The notes below the pieces were generated by a model, which was not told the DNA's origin, ran no database searches, and saw nothing but the letters and a program-made list of their open reading frames with translations. Positions 33,222-45,812 of a DNA stretch of 64,000 nucleotides are shown here, in pieces; position 1 is the first letter of the stretch, and the number at the start of each line of letters is the position of its first letter. The stretch lies in the NCBI GenBank assembly GCA_944472135.2, contig OX235265.1, positions 46,721,459 through 46,785,458 of the forward strand, read 5' to 3'. Position numbers and translations under genes: made by a program. The stretch comes from Trichobilharzia regenti (lineage: Eukaryota; Platyhelminthes; Trematoda; Strigeidida; Schistosomatidae).

Positions 33222-34010
33222 CTAAGCTATATTACTTTTCAGAATTTTAACCCTATCCCACCCTATTGTGTGGTTGTTTGTTATTGCATGAAGTGCAATA
33301 GCTGAGCTTCTTTCTAAATTACTTATCTTCTCTGGGTCAACCATTCTTACCTTAGCTAAATTCTTATGTTCTGTTAATCTGACTATCCCTGACCTACTAG
33401 TTTGACCTATGTAGTTGACCTCACAGTTATTGCAGGGTATTTTGTAAATTATATTATTTTGTTTAATTGGATCCACCGGGTCTTTTAGCCTACAGAGCTT
33501 GTCTCTGAGTGAGTTTGTAGGTTTGAATGCCACCCTAATTCCTGCTTTATTAAGAATCCTACGTAGGGCCTCAGATGTGCTTTCCTTATATGGTATAACA
33601 GTGGATGACTTATATTCTTTCTTATTTGTGTTATCATTAATAGTTTCACCATTATTTTTATTTTGCTTTTGGTTTTTGGTGATCTTCCTAATGAATTTTA
33701 TAGGATAGTTATTCAACACCAACGCTTCTTCTATCTGTTTTATTTCATCATTTAGGTCTTTTTTTGTGCTACTTAGTGCTACTGCTCGGTTTGTCAGACA
33801 CTTCACTAAGCCTGCCTTAACAGTTAACGGATGAGATGAATTAAAGTCTAAATATCTATTAGAATGAGTTGGTTTTCTGTACACACTAGTATGTAGTTTG
33901 CCTTCTTCTATTCGTTTTATTTTACAGTCTAACATAGCTAATTCTCCTAGTTCATTTTCTGATTCAAATGTGAATTTTATTCCCTCTACTTGTGAATTTA
34001 TATGTGTCAA
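33222..34010 (-). pseudogene. PLE-2 RT tail and GIY-YIG endonuclease
   Basis: 262 codons. N-terminal part GELAMLDCKIKRIEEGKL and VYRKPTHSNRYLDFNSSHP are standard Penelope RT-thumb blocks. The C-terminal part has KIPCNNCEVNYIGQTSRS and RLTEHK, the GIY-YIG nuclease core. The first codon given by the open frame is TTG, so this is a downstream fragment of a once continuous polyprotein, not a gene with its own start. Confidence 0.85.
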
Positions 34011-34068
34011 GAAGCTAGATAGAGATATGTTCTGTTTTTAACACTGTGAAAGTGTTATCCACATATCA

Positions 34069-35065
34069 TCACCATATTTTTGGAGTGGGGTTAAACGTAT
34101 TAAGAGCACTACTTTCCCAGCTGTCCATAAATATGTCTGCTACAATAGGGGATATTGGTGATCCCATTGCTACACCTTCTGTTTGTTTATATATTTTGCC
34201 TTGGAACTTAAAGATGGTAGATGTGAGACATAACTGAATCCCTAACATAATTTGTTCAATGGGCAGCTTTGTCCTATGATTCAGTTCAGGATCCGCAGTT
34301 AGTTCTTTTTTAACTGCTTCTAAGGCCATAATGACTGGTATATTAGTGTAAAGACTAGTTATATCAAAACTAACCATTTTTTCATCATTCTCTAGTTGAA
34401 TGTCATTTAGCTTACTTTTCATCTCATATGAATTAGTTAGTCTAGAGTTTGAGCGATTTCTAATGGGACAAAGTATTAGAGCTAAGTGTTTTGATAATTC
34501 ATAAGTGGGAGTATTTCTAAAATCTACTATTGGTCTTATGGGGTAACCTGGTTTATGTATTTTAATAGTACCATATATTCTACTAGTATTATTAGTTTTA
34601 GGCATTAAAGTAAACCATTTAGACTCACCCAGTGACGGCTTCATTCTCCGTATTAATTCCGCTGTAGATTTCTTTACCTTATTCATTATTGTATCTACAG
34701 GCTTCTTAATTTCCTCATATGGACCCGTTTCAATATGTTCACTGACTTTCTTGATATAGTCAGATTTATTCAGAACTACGGTGGCGTTTCCTTTGTCCGC
34801 TTTTGCGATGACAATATTTTTATCCTGTTTTAGACTAATTAAAGCTTCCCTTTCTGATTTTGTTAAGTTTGATCTTGCCTTCTTTTGATTTTTCAGGGTT
34901 AACGCACATTGTGCTCTAACCTCTTCTGCTGTTGTCTTGTCTATTGAACCTAGTGCTGCTTCTATGTTAGGAATAACGTCCTCTGGTTTTAATTTATTAA
35001 CTGTTACGTTAAAATTTAGTCCTTTCTCAAGTACTTTTATCTCACTAGAGCTTAGTTCTCTTGAT
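34069..35065 (-). pseudogene. PLE-2 reverse transcriptase
   Basis: The frame runs without stop from about 35065 to 34069 although no ATG occurs until 34686. Blocks in order: EIKVLEKGLNFNVTVNKL, DKNIVIAKADKGNATVVLN, KIHKPGYPIRPIVDFRN, first catalytic Asp in VSFDITSLYTNIPV, and EGVAMGSPISPIVADIFM, all typical of Penelope RTs. It ends at PTPKIW followed by two stops, and the remaining motif C reads YVDN (second Asp changed to Asn) before another stop and a frame change into 33222-34010. The start beyond 35065 is lost in the terminal repeat. Confidence 0.85.
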
Positions 35066-35320
35066 AATGTAAAAACACTCGTCCAATTTTCCCATCTAAT
35101 TGCAATTGATCAACAACACTCGTACGATTATTTCTGAATGTACATTATCTCACATTGATTTTTAATCCAATATCTAATCCATTCCACATATGTATATAAA
35201 TGAGAGATCAAAGTTGTGTGAGTAACTTGATATGATTATGAGCAATAGTTTGTGTTCGAAACGTCATCAGTTCATATAACTGTAAACACTGTGCGATTTA
35301 TCAAAATAAAATCTTCTCTA

Positions 35321-35493
35321 TAAATTGACAGTACATTGTCGAGTCAACTGAAATTGTTGGGAAATGGGATCACATATTAATGGTAAAGTTGAAAATAATT
35401 GTTTCGTCACAATAGTGAATATATTCAGTAGAAATAAGAAGGCTGGAGGGATCGTTTTGAAAGAGAGTGTTGCGGCGAAGTTTATTTAGGCTA
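35321..35493. other. Short unassigned spacer
   Basis: Separates PLE-2 from the rearranged Argonaute B flank. No feature recognised. Confidence 0.4.
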
Positions 35494-35826
35494 ATATTTC
35501 TCTTAGTTTCGATGCCAATAATTCACTAGCTATATCTCGTTGCAAAGATAAGCTTATATATATATACATATATATTGTTGTTGTTTAAGTATATGAGACA
35601 ATCATCTTCCCACTCTATGATAATTAAGTATCCAAAACCGACTCATAAATTACAGTAACATGTGTATCGTGCTGAAAAATTTGAAAGCAACTGCCTGAGT
35701 TATGCTTAGCCATCGAAGACGTACAAGCCTAAAGAACTAAGAGGAAACCTTGTATAGAATTGTAAAGGTTCAATTTCTATCAATCCTGTACTCCGTATTC
35801 ACTAAGTGTGCTAGTATCGAGCTCCT
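35494..35826 (-). repeat. Scrambled 3' flank of Argonaute B
   Basis: On the minus strand, Argonaute exon 14 runs directly into a copy of 17830-18029 (here 35627-35826), which then joins a copy of 17471-17599 (here about 35494-35622). In copy A these blocks lie 5.4 kb beyond exon 14 and in the opposite order. Confidence 0.85.
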
Positions 35827-38800
35827 GGTGTCAGATGGTCTAAATCGAATATGGTGTCGCTTTTGCACAACAATATAAGTGATAGCTGGCTCCTCGCCAG
35901 GACGGACATCTGCACAAGCTCGTTGAATTGCACACAGCTCTTCCACCAACACATTTTCGAACTGGCCCTCCGAAACTCCATCGCGATAGAATATCATGCG
36001 CGTCGGGAAACGCCCGTTCGTGTTACGCAGGTAAAGCTGCAACAAAACACAAATAATAAGGAAGAACGAAAGCGTACAACGGGAAAAAGGGGAATGTGAG
36101 TCAGTAGAGTTGGTCATTGATGAAAACTAACCTGGAGTAGCTCCTTGACACTGAGACGCATATCATCGATTATTTCTCTGGCTGCCTTATTCCCCTTTTC
36201 TGTGGTTGCCTGCTGACGGATAACTACCCCGTACCTCATAAGATCGGGTGAAACACTACCAATAACAGCAGCTACTGACTTTCGAATTTGATGAGTTTGT
36301 GTAGGCGCAGGATGAGAGACATCGGCTCCAAAAACCATAACCAACTCTTGACTGTCCTTAATAAGGTCAGGAATTCGCCAGTTCACACCGCCGAGTTTCC
36401 CATTCAGTTTGAGTAACAGGTTCGCTGAAAGCAGAAAACCGAGTTAAACTCATCGAAATACAGAAACACACTGAAGGCTACATGTGAACAACACTCATTA
36501 CTTACGGAAAACGTTCGGTTTGTCCAGAGTACGAGCTCGTATACATTGAGTCCGAATCCCCATTTGCAGGTCACTCAGACGTTTAATCGATGAGTAGAAA
36601 TGTTCATCGTACAGGATGAGAAGTAAGAAGCCACAGCCTTGTCTGGAAAACTCCTCGAACCTCCTGTTTAGTTCTCCTCTCGGACACTGTGCCACAATCG
36701 GTCGAGGGCTAAACCGAACACCAAAGCGACTGGCCGCTCTAGGCAATTCCGATATCACCTTCTGTACATGACCATGAGACCGCTAGGAAGAAAACATGGC
36801 AAGGAGATGAAGCAGTCAGTTCTCGCGTTTACATTTGACAATAACAATAACATGAGAAGTTCTTCCAAATGTATCGCGCAAATACGTCTCACTTTTCAGA
36901 TAATCTCCGTCTTCTAAAAACACTATCTAAATTTATAAAAGCAACTAACTGTTTTCAACAATAACACATGCCTTTTGACAACAAACCAGAATTAAGTGCA
37001 CACTTCTCAGGCTACTCTACCCATCTGACAACATTTCCTTCACTTTATTAAAAGGCAGACAAAACCTCCTCTTTGTATACAGAGCATTAAACACTGACAA
37101 ATAAAAGATGATGATATTGCCACCGACGTAATGCAGTGAACAATAAAGTAGGTGGGCTGTCATGGAACTAGGCGAGCTACCCTTCGATGTTGATACAATC
37201 GGCAAATGATCAAGTCTACAATGTCAATTTGGTGCCCAAGTGCGCTAAAACAGTGAGTGTCGAGCTACAAGCTTCATGGAATGCCGAAGAAATCAATCAT
37301 CGAAAGCTCGTCTATCTCAACATGCTTACCCTCAACTCTTGGATCAATAAGCAACACTACACTTTAGTACTGACCGGTGGTATCAACTCATAAATGAAAC
37401 TCTTACTTCAGCATATTATTGGCAAAATTCTCCAGCTCTCTGAAGCGCTCCTGTGGTCGAATTGCTGCACAACGGATAACTTCACTCGCAATATCGGCTT
37501 TACTCGCATTAGGAGCTTGATAGGGCAAAATGTTTAACAGTTCCATAGGCATATACACTTCACGCTTTTGATCAACCTACAAAAATAATCACTGAAATGC
37601 AAATTTACCTTCACACAGGGCAGCTCTGGATACTTCAGAGTGATATGATGGTGCCGCTTGAAATATTCGGCCACGGACTGGTTCAACTCCTCAATCATCA
37701 AACGGTCGGCTGGTAGTGATGATATTCCGTGCACGGTGAAGCGTCGGGAATATGCACGTCCTAAAATGTATGAGGTATAACAGAAAACATGCATACCATC
37801 ATCGCTCTTGTAGAATTTATCAGTCTCAACTCGTATCTTTCTCAAGTCGTATGCCATTTGAGTGCTACATCTAACCATATCGTCTCCATACTTCGAGTAC
37901 ATGACGTCCGCTAGATTCCCGGATACAAAGTAGGCCTTGCACGTCTGTGATTATATGTAAAATAGAAGGTGAATCACTACTTACCATATCCAAGTTGACA
38001 CGAATTTTCCATTGGGGTCGCACGCTACTGATGAAACCCTTATGAATAGTGAAAAGCTTATCCATAACCACTTTAATTGGTGTTTGCTGAAATAGGGCTG
38101 AGCGTCCAAGGGATACAAACGACTGCTTTGACACCGTCTTCAAGATGCAGTCTAACAATCTGATACATTCCTAGAAACAAATATGAAACATATCCAGCCT
38201 TACTTGGGGCATATTCATAGAGGTCGCTTTCGGATTCGTTATGAAATGGCTGATATCGGAAGTAGATACCTTCTGCACTTCCATAATCCGGTACTTCAGA
38301 AGAAGGCGGTCCCGACCAAACGGCTCCTTGATCTCAATCTCTCTTTCTACGGGGTCCGTTGTGACACCAGGTAACGGATCTTCAGAGTATATGGCGTGAC
38401 CGCCATCGTATATGGTCGTATCTGGTAAACTGCAGAAGCGAGTGAAATAAGCATAATTGTTTAGCGTGAGGTTTATGAATAGATACCAGTGCTCTCAATA
38501 GAAACCATAACCAACAACTTCACCAATTCTTTCTAAACAACGCTGACAGTAACCAAAGTCACATAATGAATGGTGTGGGACATGGAACAAGTTATCCCAC
38601 ACGTGTACGAATCTTTGGTTGACAAGCAAGCAATACTTGACCAAAAGTCAGAGAAACAATTCAGCTTAATAATTAAGGAACAGAAAGTTCCGTTACATAT
38701 GTGAACAATTCATTTGATCAATAACACAATGGTACTTACGAGTCAGCTACCTGCTGAATTAAAGATCTCAACTCTTTAGGTGGCATTCTTATCTCAGTTT

Positions 38801-40784
38801 TACTGCCCTCCTTAGCTTCCAATCGATGAACTGAGTTGGCCTCCACAAAATACAAATATACCGTTCTGTGATGAAATGTCAAATCCCAACAGTTTGAAGT
38901 GACTTTGACTTTCTTGCCGATTGTACCTCCTTGGTCTGGTCTATTCGGTATTCTGAGTGTCTTCTGTATGTTTAGTCTGAAAATAATAGTCAATTCGGGA
39001 GCGTTACCGAAGGAAGCAATGAAGACAAATACTGTTAGAGTTTATTTGACGTCAACTTACTTCGAAATACCCGTAGATATATCATACCTGAAACAAAGAA
39101 ACGAAAGCTAGTTAGGCATCAAGACAAAACATGTCGTGTTATCTGAAGGAACAACAGGAATAGTACTCACACAGCTTTTTGGACTGGATGGCTCTTTTTC
39201 TGGCGAGCAGCTTCCGAGGCAATTTCGCCTTCCGAAGACGACGGAATATCACCCCGTTCACTAGGTGTATTGGAACTCCACACAGAACCAGACGAACTAT
39301 TACGAGTTATTGTGAGCATTCATAAACTTACGCTGGATAACCTCTTTCAGCAGGCTTCTTCAACGGTCCTGAATTGTTAACGCGTGACCTGAAAGGTGAA
39401 AAACAACATATTAGTCGTTATGCACTCCACGAATACGAACACTGCTACTCTGTCATTTGTGGAGGCTGACTGAAAAATCAATCTGGAAAATGACAGCAGA
39501 CTACATAATACGTATCCGAACACAACAGACACAATACTACTGCTCGCCAACTCATCATTCATGAAACAACTGCAAACCACCGTAGCTAAATGAACAGGAC
39601 AAAATTCATGACTTCTACACCTCACAATGTCAAATCAGAGGTCGAATTGACGATAACTAGGTGTCACATAGCTTCCCCTACTCTCATCTTATGTGTGGAA
39701 TCGCAGCTGACAAATCTGATCTACAATTCACCAACGATAGTCATTGGGTGGGGATGGGGATTAAGAGAGTCGAACAAACAAGTTAAATGAATCAATCAAT
39801 GGCGTACATATTTACTTGCTGTGTTTTGTCTGGTAGAGGTAATACAATCATTATCCCACTGCAACCATCGACGACTCAGGTTTGAAAACACGGGATTTCG
39901 GACTAGTAAAGTTGAAGCGAAGTACATATCTCCAACGTAATAACTGGTGGTCTAGACCACGGAGTATGCATGTCTAACCATGGTTCTTGGGATAGTAGGA
40001 GCCAATACTACCATAGTATTACAGACAACATGCTCACTCCTCATCCTCCATGTTAGCCACACCTCGTCAGTCTTCGTTCCACACAGATTCTCAGGAACTC
40101 CAGTCAACAGGTAGTTAACGTGCACGACCATCACCGAAACACACCACAAGTGGACCCCGACTACTCAGTGCGGTTAGACAACTCAATTCCGTCATAAAAG
40201 CTTGATGCACCAAAGTTCAGATGACTTTCCGAGTCACCACTCTGTGGTAAACCCGTTCAGTCTCTGGGGTATCTTAGTTACACTGCTTCCGAGCTGCACC
40301 TGAAACCACAATAGAAAGATACTGGTGAGGTATGCGCTAAAATACTTCTCAGCTTTGCACGTAGAGGATGGCAGTTATGTGGGTAATGTTAATGGCGAGA
40401 ATCATACAAATCAATCCACATCCACCCATTTCCACAGAACCAGCCTGACTCACCACGGTCTCCCCAACCACCAGGCCTGGTGCCCCACGTCTACGTGGAT
40501 GTCCTTAAAACCCTCTACAAAACACAACCGAGTATTTCAGCAGTGCTTAAATGACCGTCATATAGATTGTAGTATGCAATTCTATTTACAATCAGCATTG
40601 AATATGACCTGGATCTCCAATTACTGCGACTGTCGCAACTGCACGACATAATTGTCCGTTGGACAACAATTGGCTGACAACTCCAAGCAAACATCATTCT
40701 GTCAAAATCCCTAAGTCGACTAACACACTCACAAGAGACACCTGGAAGCCTGTAGACTAATGGACAACCTCACCTTTCCGACAT
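35825..40784 (-). pseudogene. Argonaute copy B: inverted pseudogene lacking exon 11 and exons 15-16
   Basis: Exons 1-10 are intact on the minus strand (40784-40774, 39388-39332, 39296-39171, 39087-39061, 38976-38740, 38429-38204, 38170-37985, 37944-37797, 37760-37609, 37576-37407), as are exons 12-14 (36782-36506, 36424-36132, 36036-35825). Exon 11 is gone in a 1,229 bp deletion whose join is at 37240/37241. Exons 15-16, including the catalytic His and the stop, are replaced by unrelated sequence. Splicing exon 10 to 12 shifts frame and stops after nine codons, predicting 455 residues with N, L1 and PAZ but no MID or PIWI. Two conservative changes from A/C are visible (GADVS for GADVT; QCIRA for QCVRA). 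The 5' flank is kept, so it may still be transcribed. Confidence 0.92.
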
Positions 40785-42648
40785 TCTGACACGAACTACT
40801 ACAATAGTAAGCGCACTCCTCAACTACTGTCCGTTGTCCGACGTGCGATGGCTTGACTAAACAAAATTAAAAACCCAATATCCAATACTTTTCGACCTCT
40901 TGTATACACCTTGAGATTTCGGATTTCTTGGCTTTATTTGACTAGCCTTTAGTGAATTTTCTGCTTAATTACATGTTAGGTTACGTTTCAGCTCAGTGAG
41001 TCCAAAAATGTGTTGTGAGTGTATGAATTCGGACACTCAGATCGCAGGTATGACGGAGAATGTACTCACAATACAGACTTCGCTTTGTGAAGGATGTAAC
41101 AGACTACTAACACATAGTAAATTCTGTGTAAATATCTTGGAGGGCGTTGTTTCTAGTAGCATATTGAGAGTCAGTTAATATGCCTAACTCGAGATACATA
41201 CTTTATAATAAAAGGGTAGCTGCAAAGCACTGCCTACGGTTTTTGACAAGGTGTTCTTCGAATTAGGTCATTATTTGCACTTAGATACTTGGTCGGCCAT
41301 CATGGAACACCTTATATTCCGTGTGAGCTACATCAAGAATTCTACAGTCTATGTTTCAGGTAATGTTATGGTTTAGACCTTATATAAACTGTAACGAGGT
41401 TTGAAAACATAGAATACATTATGCCATTCCCTTCGAAATTTAGGCACAGGTCGTCAAAGGTTCTAAGGCTTCCAATGTGTCAACTAGACAGTTATGCTTC
41501 CTGAGGTTGTAGGGTTCATCTTGTTCAAATTTTGCCGTCTTAATATTTGTAGAGACTTTGCATTGTGGGACTTTTAAGAATAGTGTGAAGTTCATTTTTA
41601 TTCTCATTAGCCACCTCGCTTCTAGTCTACCATTACAACACCAATCTTTGCGTGGCGTACCCATACATTCGTTTCTCGATTCTCGTTAACTGTTTGTCTC
41701 TAACTGTATATTTGCCATGAACGATATATCCCTATTATTACTGTCAGTATCTCACTCTTCGGCCAGGTGAGTAAATGACTGATGAGACATCTAACTCCGA
41801 TCGCGCCATTTCAACTGTTTCATCACATGACGTCCTGTGGTCCACACAAGATCCTGTCGCGTACAACTACTCTACTGGACGTCCACCGAAGCAATAACGG
41901 ATTGTGCGGCTACCTGCGAAAACAAGGGACGTTTGCCTCAACGCCAAGGAGTGGTCCTGAATAAATAAAGATGGGTCCATACGGTAGGAGAACAAAGAAG
42001 TTCTTGAAGTCAGTTGAGTCTCAGACCTTTCACTGTCAACGGTCAATTTGTTTATCCATGTGGACTGAAACACAATCTGGTCAGCAAAATTCTCAGGAGA
42101 CAAGAACTCAGTGGCGGCTTCGTGGTGTGATTGCGTATCGCTATGGCCTAATCCTGTCATTGCTAATAAATACACCTTTGAGCATACGTGAGAGCTATAT
42201 TCTCCCTTCTCTAGTTGTAGTGGTGCCAAGTCCATAAATGGACTCATATGCAATAAGTCCATGTTTTGAAATCTTGAGTGGTATGTTTCAAAATATATGT
42301 ACATATACATATGTGTAGAATGATGAAGTTACTTTCAAATATCTTATCATTTATGTTATAAGGAAACATTCTGAATTTCGTAGAGAGAGTTTTCTCGTTA
42401 CGCGTATACATAAATATTAGTAGGTGGCATTCTATTCACAGTGGTTTGTAGTAGCAATCTTCGGATACACTGATTCCGAATGCAAAATCACGAGAGCACT
42501 AAACACGGTTAAAAGCAATATCATGCTGAGCCAGTATACCCACGGTTCTACGACAACAAGGGAGGAGAGTGATTCCAAATACAAATCCTACGTGATTGTA
42601 GATCAACATTAAGTTGAGCCTGATGACAATCACTTGCTCACAAAACGG
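35826..42648 (-). repeat. Inverted segmental duplication (Argonaute B block)
   Basis: Inverted copy of A positions 4362-9768 and 10998-12413. Coordinate sums are constant at 47010/47009, then 48238 after the exon 11 deletion. The outer edge is at 42648, within the shared CCGTTTTGTG. At the sites I compared it shares alleles sometimes with A and sometimes with C. Confidence 0.92.
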
Positions 42649-43000
42649 GTTAAAGCATGATCTGTCAAGGCGTTCATTATTATCTTTTTCAAGATAAAGA
42701 TCTAAGCCCTCATAAAATCATGAAAATCTCGAGCCTTCAAATTGCATATTGCTGTTCCTGCAGAATGGGGTGATTCACCTTAGTGATAGGTGGGCTACAC
42801 GCTGATCATTTACAGTGACTGTCACCCGAGTATCCATACCTACTACCACCACGTCTGCCCTTAATTTTACTTCACGTTCAAGTTGCGCAGAACATTTGTT
42901 CAACTCAGTAGCAGTGGTAGTAGGCATTCCGCTCATCTCATCATGATCAGCCGAAGACAAATCTGCACTATCATGATCATTACCACAAATATTCACTTTA
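42649..43000. other. Unassigned sequence between Argonaute B block and LINE-A
   Basis: A 73-codon minus-strand frame (42775-42996) starting MNICGNDHDSADLSS matches no family I know. Nothing else is recognised. Confidence 0.3.
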
Positions 43001-45812
43001 CTAAGATAAGATAAGCTTTATTCCAAATCAGTACTTGTGATACAGAATGCAATTCTCAGCATTTTACTACAATATTGCATCCAGTTTAGTAAATTAACAA
43101 TAAATATAGTTCAACATGGATTACAGTTATCTCAGTCAGTTTTGGCAACAACATATTAGCATGTCGGTAGCAAAGCCGAAATTGAGCAGTGTGTTTGAAG
43201 GTGTTAGAAAAGTAGATACTACTAGCATATTTACTGGCGTAAGCCATAGCAAAATGGTCGAGATATACAGAGTGTGAAAGAACGAAACAAGAATGTCTCA
43301 AGTAGAGTTTGCAAGGAAGAGAGAAACAAAACAGCACATAACAAAAATAAATACAGAATGGAGAGAGAGAAAACGTTGTACCTATAAATGATGTGAGTTG
43401 GAAAGACGAGATCCATTGGTTCTACTGACTATTTAATAAGTTAAAGGTTTCACGCCTAATGCATTCTTTATCGCACAGAACACGAGCTAGGTAGGGTATG
43501 GATCAGTTTTTGTACTTACTAGTGCGGGCATATAGTTTCCTATATAGGCTTCTGGTTTTCCCTAAATAGATACATGGGGAGAGTTGTGAATGTAGAGGGT
43601 GTTGTGAGTCAGATAAGATGGATTTCGCCCATTTTTCACATGAGTCCATGTGCCTGTCAACCAGAATATCAACAAGCTAGTTAAGTGGCAAACTGCTTAC
43701 CCTGCTGACAACCTTTAACATCCTGCGTAATAAGGTATAGTCTTTCCTAAGTAGCCCAGGAAAAACTAAGGGGGAACAATAGAGAATAATAGGCAGAATA
43801 CGGGAGTTAACGAATTGTAGGAGTAAGGGTTGGGTTGGGTTATACCAGAATGTCTTAACTTCTTGATGTAGAAGGTAAGACGGAATATTTTCTTGGAAAT
43901 CGTCAAGATATGAGACGACCAGGAAAGATCAGAAGATAGAGTGACACCTAGGTATTTAATTTCCGACTTGGTTTCAATTTCAGTGCCATCTATGTTGCAC
44001 ATCTCGTGAGTGCTAACCAGTTTGTTTAGGTCAGATTTGTGCCTAAAGGTGTAATTAACTGTTTGGCATTTGGAGGGGTTTAAGGTGAGACCGTTTTCCT
44101 TGGACCACTGGCTGATTTCTAATAAGAAGCCATTTAGTTTAGAGCAGTCACTTTGACATTTGATAGGCAGAAATACAGTTAGGTCATCAGCATATTTGAC
44201 AAAATTAGTGTCATTTGAAGATGGTAGGTCATGTAGGAAGAAAGAAAAGAGAAGTGGGGAGAGTACAGCACCTTGGGGGACACCAGCTTCAGGGAGAACA
44301 ACAGAGGAGGATTTGCTTTTGTATACGGTGTACTGCATTCTGTTTGAAAAGTAGGAATACAACCAGTTAGTGACCCAGGACTCGGTTTGTGTCATGGAGG
44401 GCTTATTTAGCAAGAGACATCTAGGTACAGAGTCGAGAGCAGAAGTGAAGTCAAGAAACGTGCAGCGGACGTATTTGGCACCTTTACCTAATGATGAGAC
44501 GATACTGTTGTGTAAGACGGCTGCAGCGTCTAAAGTACTCCTACCCTGTCTGTAGGCAAATTGTTTGGGGTCTTCGAAGCTTTTAAGGGAGGGTTCGAGT
44601 TTAAGAAGTACTAGTTTTTCCATAAGCTTCAGAAACGGGGAAGTGATGGCAATGGGTCTGAACTCTACGTTCTTGCTATTTCCAGGTTTAGGGACAGGGA
44701 CTATTTTAATGTCTTTCCATGGAACAGGTACAACGTTTTCGGAGAAAGAAGCATTTAGGATATTAGTTAGAGGAGAACTTAAAGCATCTGCACATTGTTT
44801 TAGAACATATGCAGGTGTGCCATCAGGGCCAAGATTATGTGAGGGCTTAAGAGTTTTAAGACATTTCAAAACATCGAGGGTATTAAATTCCTGGAAGTTA
44901 TCAGCTATAAGATTAGTAACGTTATAAGTGGTTATAGTAGAGGGAGAGCGTATAAAAGACAGATTAAGAGCATTAACATCACAAGAGGGAAAAACATTAG
45001 ATCGCTTACTATTGCCAGTAATTTCATTGAAAAATTTCCACATGCTGTTAGGAGATTTGCATGATAAAAGTGTTTGGTTATAGATAGCATTAAGATTTTT
45101 GATTTCAGATTTGATTTGAGCATTAACCTATTTAAGTCCTAACTTATCTTTGCATTTATATAACATTTCTTTTAGCCTGCGAAGTTGTTTGAGATGGGGA
45201 GACGAGAAGCGGTCGAGGTGTTTGAACAGTGTTTGTTTGGGACAACTTATGTCGAGGCAGAACTTAAGATAATCCATTATATGGGTGATTGAGTCATCTA
45301 ATGTACTTTCGTACAATAGATCCCAGTTGGTATCTTTTAACATGCATCTTAGATTGAGTAGGTTGTCAGATGTGTAGCTTCTTTGTTGTGCTTTCGTAGA
45401 CAGGTGTGAGAAGATTTTAATATGTGTTTTGCTGTATATTTTTGGCAAAACGCGGACAATGCAGTGATCGGAGTTAAGTATCGGTGAACGTCTACGTGTT
45501 TCATATACTCCTTCGTCATTGGTAAAAACTAGATCGAGTGTTTTGTCAAATCGAGTGGGAAATTTGACTGTGTTTGTGTGACCAAGAGCTTCGAGAAAGG
45601 AGTAATCTGAGGTGTTGAAGTCTCCAGTAATAACGGATAAAGAGTTGTCGAAGTTGGCAGCAGCAAACATGGTGAATTCATCAGCAAAATTAGATAGATA
45701 CTGATGTTTGAATGATCGACTTCATCATTTTCAAACACTTCAATACACAGCAGTAGACAATTTGAATTCTTCTTCATATATCCTTAAAGGTTATATACCT
45801 TTACTCTGACTA
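43001..45812 (-). mobile_element. LINE-A copy 2: CR1/Jockey-like non-LTR retrotransposon, defective
   Basis: Contains the part missing from copy 1, including the RT C-terminus and a 3' UTR that ends on the minus strand in a short TTATC-type repeat (43001-43016), a common CR1-like terminus. EN is at 45128-45670 (GDFNTSDYS, NSDHCIV). An in-frame TAG at about 45125 separates it from RT at 43766-45043 (TFLDFTSALDSV, KYADD). A third GGGTT unit at 43827-43841 shifts the frame near the RT C-terminus. Removing one 5-base unit would bring the following peptide (PGLLRKDYTLLRR) back into frame. The 5' end of EN is also out of frame or missing. Confidence 0.87.

Larger units (their letters stand above)
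32575..35320 (-). mobile_element. PLE-2: Penelope-like element with terminal inverted repeats, defective
   Basis: An element with RT (34069-35065) and GIY-YIG endonuclease (33222-34010) on the minus strand. It is bounded by inverted repeats of about 245 bp at 32630-32873 and 35069-35318, which share GATGACGTTTCGAACACAAA and GAGATAATGTACATTCAGAA. Orders and motifs are those of Penelope-like elements, whose terminal repeats can be inverted. RT motif C is disrupted, so it is dead. Confidence 0.85.

Noticed and set aside
43827..43841. Telomere-like GGGTT repeat
   Set aside because: Only three units, five bases long, inside RT coding sequence; slippage explains it.
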